From Bombardia bombarda (lineage: Eukaryota; Ascomycota; Sordariomycetes; Sordariales; Lasiosphaeriaceae): 64,000 bases of DNA. The notes under the pieces are model-generated. The model did not search any database. It saw nothing but the letters and a program-made list of their open reading frames with translations, and had not been told where the DNA came from. Location: assembly GCA_030512295.1 (NCBI GenBank), contig JAULSR010000001.1, forward strand, positions 4,301,001 to 4,365,000. The letters run 5' to 3'. Positions 57,160 through 64,000 of the stretch are shown here, one piece after another (positions within the stretch are counted from its first letter, which is position 1; the number at the start of each line of letters is the position of its first letter). The position numbers and the translations under genes were made by a program.

Positions 57160-59921
57160 ATTGAAAATGCTGTGAAAAATAAAAATAAAAATAACCAAAT
57201 ATTAAAGAAGCTTGAAAATGTAGTATATCGAACTCTGCAATGATGAGCGTTTCGAGCAAGTAACCAGAAATTGTTCCCTTTGGATAGGATAGTCGTTTGT
57301 GAATTTGGTAAAAAGGGGGTGTAAGTAGCAAGACCAGCAAGCTACAGTAACAAGATTTTTTCAGTTTTTTGATATTAAGAATTTGAAAATTAGATCGACA
57401 ATAGAGCACAGCTCTATGAAGATTAGAAGGGGAAAAAGGGGGAGGGAGGAAAAAGAACAAAGACTGGTTTAGGAGATTGAATGCTTGCTGGGGAAAAAGA
57501 GAAGAGAAGGGAGGCCAGACAAAGAGGCGGGCGGGCCTTATATCAATAGATGGGTTGTGGTGGTGCAGGTGCAGGTGGTGACCCAAAGTGGTGACCCAAG
57601 CAACCAGCCATGCCAGCCATGTTCCCATGGGCTGGACTTGGTGCATCGGGCTTGACTGCAGCAGCACCGGATGGGAGGCAGGCTGGCTCGGCACACTGCA
57701 CCGCAGAGGCCAATTAGGAGGCCATCTTCCGGGAGTGGGACATCCACGATGTTTGTGCGCAATGTGGCTGACGTGGGTAAGAATCGATATCACGATCGAG
57801 CCAGCAAGGAACAATGCACAAGTGTCCAGGACTAACAAACATCACATAGGCCTGGTGAGCGGAGCAAAGGTGGGAAACTACTGCACGATGGGCGGTTAAC
57901 CAGCTGTGACCAAAAAGAGCAAATCCTCCACTGTCTGTGTAAGTGCGGGTGTGTTGAAGTGGGGGAGGGAGGACGGAAGGGACGATGGTGGTGAAGAGAG
58001 GGGCAGCACTTTCCGTCTCTCTTGGGTGATCACCCAGAGAGCCACGAGCTAGGCGGTTTTGGGACGGTTGGGCGTCTAAATCCCTGCTCGGTGTGGCCAA
58101 TGGGCGTGTCCAGCACGCCAGATTTCGCGCGATTAGCAGACCCTCCCCATCGGCTCCCATCACACCCCTGGTGCGGACGGCAACAGCCTTGGCCAATTAC
58201 CAACGGCTTTGCTTCCCGTGAGAGATGCTCCATGCATAACGTCGGCGTGGGCGCATCTTCCATCTTCCCATCACCCAGCAGAAGGGCGACATGCTCGGAG
58301 CTTTTTTTTTTTTTGGAGGCTTCTCTCTTTCCAGGACAAATTCCGAATCCAAGGCATCCATGGGCCATGGACCATGTTTTTGGATGTGAAAGAGGTAGTG
58401 TACCTACCTACTGCATTGTCCAGGATGGATGCAGCAGGCTGTCGGTCGGTCTGTCTGTCTTGCTTGCATGCAGGACGCACGAGTAGTGTACTTTTCTTTC
58501 CTGTGTACAGTTCGAGTTTGCCGAGTGAAGTGGCTGTCACCTGGACGCACTCATCGGCCGGCCGCCTATTGGGTCTCTCGGTCAATACTACGGAGCATGA
58601 TGATAACATGTGTGTGGCTATCAAACAGTGCTTGGCATGATCGAGATGTGGAGGTGGACATGGCCATGGTCATTCATGGTCGTACAAATGCCACAACGGT
58701 GCAGCAGGCCGAGAAGGCGGAAGCGAGGAAGCAAAAGAAGGCTACGTGCCGCAGCTTCGGAGAAAAGACGGACAGTTGCCCATTCTTTGCAACTTCTCGA
58801 TTCACCTTGCATCCCACGTACATACACCGATGGCTGTTCTGCCAAGTGCCCACTAATTGACCCTTTTGAGAGACTTACCACTGCATGCAGGCACTATGGG
58901 GGACTAAAAGGATGTCGACCTTCACCGTGACTGCTACCTACCTGGGAGCCTGCTTACTGCCTGTTAGCTCGGGCGGGTATGTCGAGGCCTCTTGAGCCAT
59001 CACCGTCGCATTCGGATCTCACTCACCTTGACCATCTTGCTTGTTGGTCTCTAGTCTTGCTTGCTGACAGGTTTGCTTTTGGAATTATCCCGCAAACGAC
59101 GACATAGGTAGCTCGCACGGTCCATAGGCAGACTCGGGAAGCCGTTCCTACTCCCCAGTGGTCCCGCGTGCCGTGATCCCCCCTGTGAGGGTGCGTTAAG
59201 GTGACGTAAAATAGCCGCCGACATGCCCACCTTCCGCTTTCTAGCCCACCGCCAGAGGAAATGTATCTGCGTTTAGAGCATGCGAAGGATTCTTGTTTAT
59301 GGGCAAAGAAATCGGGCGACCACTAACAACAACATGTACATCACCCATTGTGTAGGTCGGTGTACGGCGTGGATTGGACGGTCTTCAAGTTCGTCCCATA
59401 TCTTGTATCCGTAGACAAACAATGCTTAGTGTTGTCGGAATATGGATATCCCAAAGCCAGAAGCACTTACACCAACAGCCCTAGTAGAATCCTTTGATGT
59501 TGGCATATTATTCAGCACATCTAGACAACCTCAATGGCATCAACCATCGCCATGATTACAAAAGCAAAAGGATTAGAGTAACTTCAAGCTTCAAGTCGGC
59601 TCCAGGCAGCTATGGCTGCAATAGTAATATGATATGTCTTGGCAAAATGGTTGAGATTTGAGAATAGAGTCATTCGCCGGAGCACGGGCGCTCTGCTGCC
59701 TGGGGTCTTGATCCATCAAGTGGCCCTTGATTCGACTTCAAAACACTGAAGGAAGGAATGACCCCACTATCAAGTAACCAACTGAATCCAACATCAGTCT
59801 TCACGACCTTAATATCAAAAGCAAACAAAAGTTGCACAAAAAAAGGGCAGAAGCTTGCTGTGTAGACAATCATCTCATCTTCAATCTCACAAAAAAAAGT
59901 CAATCAAGGCAAACAGACACC
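57160..59921. other. 2.8-kb intergenic region, no gene seen
   Basis: The left part is probably the leader and promoter of the CBM-like gene. The rest contains only short frames and a T-rich tract near 58303-58314. No RNA gene is recognised. Confidence 0.45.
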
Positions 59922-60672
59922 ATGGATTCCTTCGCCTCCGACCCCCTCGTCCAGTCGGTAACAGCCTACGTCAAGGAGTACATGAGCAACTACGACGCCT
60001 CCCACAGCTGGGACCACATCGAGCGCGTCATCGGCCTAGCCCGCCACATCTACACCCACTCCGCCCCCGAGTTCAAAGCCACCCTCGACCCGCGCACCAT
60101 CCAGCTCGCCGCCCTCCTCCACGACGTCGGCGATCGCAAGTCAGTTTTTTTTCACTCCCCCCCCCTCCCCCCCCCCCCCCCCCCCCCCCCAAAAACACCA
60201 AACCCATTGAATACTAAGTCAACAAAAATCCAGATACCTCAAACCCAACGAATCCGCCACAACCCTCATCACCACCATCCTCACCACCCACGGCGCCACC
60301 CCCGCCCTCGCCGCCGTCGTCCAGACCATCTGCCAGGGCGTCAGCTACAGCTCCGAGGTGAAAGACCCGTCCCGCGTGTCCGTCCTGATCGAGACGCACC
60401 CCGAGCTGGCCGTAGTCCAGGACGCCGACCGGCTCGACGCCATCGGCGCCGTGGGCCTCGCGCGCATGTTTACGTATGGTGGCGCCAAGACGAGCCGCTC
60501 GATGAAGGAGTCGATGGACCACCTCGACGAGAAGCTGGTGAGGCTCGAGGGCATGACTAAGACGGCGGTGGGGCGGCAGCTGGCGAGGGAGCGGACCGAG
60601 AGGCTGTTGGTTTTTAAGGGGTGGTGGGGGAGGAGAGTGGGTTTGCGGAGGGGGCGGGTGCTGAGTAGTTAG
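59922..60672 (+). CDS. HD-domain metal-dependent phosphohydrolase
   Basis: Exons 59922-60139 and 60234-60672 encode 218 residues. The 94-nt intron (GTCAGT ... CCAG) contains an uninterrupted C tract. The metal-binding motifs are complete: His32 in SWDHIERV, His67-Asp68 in ALLHDVGD and Asp136/Asp138 in VVQDADRLDAIG. The family resembles bacterial YpgQ/YedJ-like HD hydrolases, which act on nucleotides such as dNTPs. In fungi this group is mostly uncharacterised. No signal peptide or membrane span is seen, so it is probably cytosolic. The start follows an A-rich leader. The C-terminal basic tail (WWGRRVGLRRGRVLSS) is unusual and may be a local extension. Confidence 0.92.
60167..60190. repeat. 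Homopolymer (C)24 in an intron
   Basis: Twenty-four consecutive C follow a shorter C run (60157-60165) inside the intron of the HD-domain gene. Such runs are prone to length variation and sequencing error. The splice signals on both sides are intact. Confidence 0.9.
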
Positions 60673-61380
60673 AGGGAGTATGGGGTTTGTTTGCGTGGTT
60701 TGAGGTGAGGTGAGATGTGGGAATTTGGTCTTTTTCTGGCCTCGTGGATATGGCTGGCGCATTTTGCATTCATGGTTTTTCAACAAAAGGTATACCAGGT
60801 CTGTCTATGGAGCAGGGGATTGGTTTGCATGGGCACAAATCACCGAGGTGGGTTTGCCTAAGGGCTGGCTGGCTGTATTTAACAATAGCCTAGGATATAT
60901 ATAAAAAAGAACTACCACTATGACCATGATATGAGGAGGAATCTTGCTCAGGCCGCGGATCTGTCTGCAAATTTCGGTCAACATATAGACCGTTAAACTG
61001 GGTAACAGAAAACCATGGCATCGTATGAACATATGCTCTATCGACATTGTAATCTTAGTCTCTCGCTATATTCTTTCTCCTCGCCCCGCCTTTTCTCCCC
61101 CAAAACAAAACATGCAGCATGAATATCCGATACTCCCAAAATAACGCCTTGAGCGCCGCCGCAGTTCCCATGTAAATAGCCATGTTGTCGGAACAAAACA
61201 ACCTCAACCCCAGACCGAAAAGAAAGAATAAGAAATCAGGATCTGGCATTTCGCTTTGCTGCAGTCGGTACGATGTTGACCGTCTCTCAAAACTTTTGCA
61301 GTCAGGAGAGAAACCAGCAATCCACCCACTTCCATTCCCTTTCTCAACATACCCCGACAATCTCCAACCCCCCATCCTCA
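60673..61380. other. Intergenic between convergent genes
   Basis: This 700-bp gap contains the 3' ends of the HD gene and the U1-C gene. No coding frame is supported. Confidence 0.5.
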
Positions 61381-62212
61381 TCATCTCTTCTCCCCCTGCC
61401 CACCACCCATCCCAAACCCCGGCGGCAAAGGAAAGCCCCCCGCGCCCGGCGGCGGGAAAGGAAAATTGGGCGCGCCAGGAGGCGGGAACGGCAGACCGCC
61501 CGGCGGCGGGAAAGGCAGACCACCAGGCGCACCCCCAGGAGGCGGGACTCCTCCCGCGCCAGGGAACGGCGGCATGCCTCTGCCAGCACCAAACGCAGCT
61601 CCGCCCGGGGGTGGCGGCATGCCAGGCATACCCGGCATGGGCGGCATCCCGGGGAAGGGGGGAGGAGGCAGGCCGCCGGGGAAGCTGAAGGGCATCCCGG
61701 AGCCTGGGGCGCCGGGGGGTATGCCGCCCGGTGGCGGGAAGTTGGGCATGCCGCCGGGGAAGCCGCCTGGGAAGCCACCGCCCATGCCGCCCATGGGGCC
61801 GATGCCCATGCCGCCGCCGGGCTGGTTCTGGGGGAGCATGGGGTTGGCGTGGGCTTGGCCTTCGGCAGCGTAGGACGACGTGATGGAGTCGATTACGGAC
61901 TGGGCTTTTTCGTGGCCGATTTCTGAGGTGGGGGGTAAAGGGGTTAGTGTCTGTTGCTGCTGAGGAGGGGGGATGCGGATGGGGATGGGACGAGGATAAA
62001 GGTAGGAGGAGGGATTGGACATACGTTGGTAGTAGTCGACAACATTGCGCAAGTGGTTGCGACCAGTGTTGTGGGCCTTGCGGACGCTCATCGAGTCGTG
62101 CGTAAGGTAGACATCGCAGTAGTCGCAAAAGACTGTGGTAGTTGGTTAGAAAATGGGGGGTTCTTTCTTTTTTGGTGGTTGCGACAGAGGGAGGGTACTC
62201 ACACTTGGGCAT
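61381..62212 (-). CDS. YHC1: U1 small nuclear ribonucleoprotein C (U1-C/Yhc1)
   Basis: Three exons, 62212-62203, 62132-62025 and 61922-61381, encode 219 residues. Introns are 70 nt (GTGAGT...CAG) and 102 nt (GTATGT...CAG). Exon 1 codes only MPK plus one base; splicing gives MPKFFCDYCDVYLTHDS, the exact N-terminus of U1-C. The matrin-type zinc finger has Cys6, Cys9, His24 and His30. The conserved NVVDYYQQIGHEKAQSVIDSI follows across the second splice. The last 130 residues are a Gly/Pro/Met-rich repeat region (PGG, PPPG, GMP) as in metazoan U1-C. U1-C stabilises pairing of U1 snRNP with 5' splice sites in the nucleus. The same locus has a GATGC repeat 66-80 nt before the ATG. Confidence 0.96.
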
Positions 62213-62720
62213 CTTAAAGGTGGGTGTCGAATTATTACGTCTTTCAATTGGCAATCGTCGACCGAGGTTATGATATTCGATGCGATGCGATGACAATGTC
62301 TGTGTCGATGGCAATAGCTATGGCGACGACGATGATGGGGGAAAATGAAACAAAGCTAAACAAGGTTCGCGAGGCTGACCATTTTCCCGTTCGACGCATC
62401 CAAACGCGACTGACTGGTGGCGGCACCTCCTGTGGGGCGGGGGAGGGGCCCTGCAAGGCTCCCCAGAACCTTCTCCGACCACGGGCCGTTGATTGGACAG
62501 ATGTTCCCCAGGCCTGGGATTGGCAGCTCCATCCCTGCTCAGTGCTTGAGTACCACGGTACACGCTAGCGCTTCAGCACTGTTAAGGAGAAGGCGACAGA
62601 TTTCCCTCTACGGTTGTTGTCGACGCCGCCCGCCAAGTTAAAGTGTGTTCAACCAGTTGTTAGCTACAAAAGACAACCGCAACGCTCCTTTCGCAACCAC
62701 CCACCAACTCTTCAGCGATC
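62213..62720. other. Divergent promoter region YHC1 / ERV25
   Basis: A 508-bp region separates the two diverging genes. It holds the short GATGC repeat on the YHC1 side. No coding frame is supported. Both promoters must be compact or shared. Confidence 0.6.
62279..62292. repeat. GATGC repeat (two full units plus GATG)
   Basis: GATGCGATGCGATG lies 67-80 nt upstream of the U1-C start codon. On the transcribed strand it reads CATCGCATCGCATC, in the same orientation relative to the gene as the (GATGC)5 before cytochrome b5. Confidence 0.8.
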
Positions 62721-63522
62721 ATGGCACTTGCACGATCGCTTCTGCAGCACGTTTGCAGCTTGCTGCTGCTCATCGTGAGCGCACAGGCCCTCAAGTTCGA
62801 CCTCGAGGCCACGTCCAGGCCCGACAAGGCACATCGCCGCTGCATTCGCAACTTTGTCAGCTCAAACACACTGGTCGTCGTCACCGCCATTGTCGACGGC
62901 TACAAGGGCGATGGCATGCAGGTCAACATGCACGTAAGTATCAGCCCAGGGGAATAATAGCATGATTGGCAGACGGCCGACTGACGCGCGCGGCCGACAA
63001 CAGATCTTGGATGCGGTCGGGAACGAGTACGGCAAGCCCAAGGATATCGCAGGCGAGCAGCGCACCGTCTTCACCTCGCACGCCGATGCCGCCTTTGACG
63101 TGTGCTTTGAGAACATCTTGACCAACAGTGCGTACCCCCCAGGATGATAGAATGAAGAGTATTAGGAAGAAACGCTGACCATTGATCATCACGGCGCAGC
63201 AAAATACGTCGAGCACCCCTTCCGCCATGTCGAGCTAGACATCGACATTGGCGCCGACGCCAAGGACTGGTCCGCCATCCAGGCTACCGAGAAGCTGAAG
63301 CCCATCGAGACCGACCTGCGCCGCATCGAGGAGCTGGTCGCTGAGGTCGTCGGTGAGATGGACTACCTGCGCACCCGCGAGCAGAAGCTGCGCGACACCA
63401 ACGAGAGCACCAACACGCGCGTCAAGTGGTTCGGCTTTGGAACCACCTTTTTGCTTATCGGGCTCTGGGCGTGGCAGATCATGTACTTGAGGGCGTACTT
63501 CAGGTCCAAGCATCTTATTTGA
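62721..63522 (+). CDS. ERV25: p24-family cargo receptor Erv25 (emp24/GOLD)
   Basis: Three exons, 62721-62933, 63004-63127 and 63200-63522, encode 219 residues. Introns are 70 nt (GTAAGT...CAG) and 72 nt (GTGCGT...CAG). An N-terminal signal peptide (SLLLLIVSAQALKFDL) is followed by the GOLD domain, with CIRNFV and FDVCFEN supplying the two conserved cysteines. A coiled coil follows (KPIETDLRRIEELVAEVV), then REQKLRDTNESTNTRVKWF, a single membrane span and the short cytosolic tail RAYFRSKHLI. This is a clear Erv25 signature. Erv25 works with other p24 proteins in COPII vesicles, carrying cargo, including GPI proteins, from ER to Golgi. Confidence 0.97.
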
Positions 63523-64000
63523 TTGGGGAAAACAAAAGCCGTTTACTTATCACCTCTCTCTACCGACAACCAACCATACACATAACTACCTTACTCTTAC
63601 GACTATCTAGACTACGGCTTTATGGCGGCGGTGGGGAGTTACTCATCACGATCCCGCAACGCGGGCGAGCATGGGACTATAAGAGGATTGATTTTCTGGG
63701 GTTACTGTACCTATATGGAACTTTTGTCGTCTTTTTTTGTTGGCTAACGGTATGAAGCATATTTGACCACGATTGCGGGCTTGATTAGTGGCTTGTGTAG
63801 GGAGCATAGGGGTTACATGTCAAGGTACAATAAATGTACGATGGTCGAGACCAAGGGGCCACTTATAAAAAGGGGATGACTGCCAAAACACTGCACAAAG
63901 GCCTGCACTGCTAAAAAATAACACGCTTGCAGTAATGATGCATTCTTATTACCACGTCAATTGCCGGACCGGCGTGTCCCGGCAGATTGATAGCTTAGTC
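63523..64000. other. 3' region of ERV25, no further gene seen
   Basis: The ERV25 3' UTR should lie here. I see no start of another recognisable gene before the window ends. Confidence 0.5.

Noticed and set aside
61055..62314. 419-codon minus-strand frame overlapping U1-C
   Set aside because: It runs through both U1-C introns in a different frame and is His/Pro/Arg-rich; the spliced U1-C reading matches the family exactly.
1..64000. Transposons, RIP-mutated repeats, CRISPR arrays, biosynthetic gene cluster
   Set aside because: No transposase, reverse transcriptase, long terminal or inverted repeats, TpA-rich degraded blocks, or spacer arrays were recognised by eye, and the single SDR and HAD genes lack cluster partners.

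Overview
The window is nuclear DNA of a filamentous ascomycete (Pezizomycotina, most likely a Sordariomycete). Genes are monocistronic and sit on both strands. Introns are short (55-102 nt) with GTAAGT-like donors, CTAAC/CTGAC-like branch sites and YAG acceptors. The gene set includes ApsA/Num1, a Ras2-type GTPase with a Ser-rich insert, a SUR7-family protein and a fungal F-box protein. Gaps between genes are long and rich in pyrimidine tracts and ACCT/AGGT tetranucleotides. I see no rRNA, tRNA, CRISPR array, transposase or reverse transcriptase, and no obvious RIP-type degradation.

Layout. 1-4 kb: one probable small gene (2987-3205). 4-7 kb: a short-chain dehydrogenase, a doubtful proline-rich ORF and an Otu2-like deubiquitinase. 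8-12.3 kb: the large ApsA/Num1 cortical anchor. 12.3-19.2 kb: no supported protein gene. 19.2-22.2 kb: a six-span membrane protein and a type II haloacid dehalogenase-like enzyme. 22.2-26.2 kb: a long leader/promoter, then ras2 (26.2-27.0 kb). 27-34.9 kb: a gene-poor stretch of microsatellites. 34.9-38.9 kb: RPA1 and, divergently, an amidohydrolase. 43.6-44.8 kb: a small Cys-rich protein facing an F-box protein. 46.2 kb: a short orphan ORF behind a UTR-like leader. 49.8-52.5 kb: a soluble cytochrome b5 with a GC-AG intron, then a GPI-type secreted PLC-like protein. 54-57.2 kb: a SUR7-family protein with a local frame problem, then a CBM48/AMPK-like domain protein. 59.9-63.5 kb: an HD-domain phosphohydrolase, U1-C snRNP protein and the p24 cargo receptor Erv25.

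Most recognisable genes are housekeeping: nuclear positioning, DNA replication, splicing, ER-Golgi traffic, plasma-membrane organisation and Ras signalling. They do not form a pathway or a secondary-metabolite cluster, and I found no convincing new multigene system. The observations most worth checking are the GC-AG intron in the cytochrome b5 gene, the one-base frame conflict in the SUR7-family gene, two small probably conserved proteins of unknown function, an MCB-like element before RPA1, and a shared pentanucleotide repeat before two unrelated genes. All splice sites were placed by eye from consensus signals and reading-frame continuity. Several long open frames start only at TTG or GTG; for those I moved the start to the first plausible ATG.
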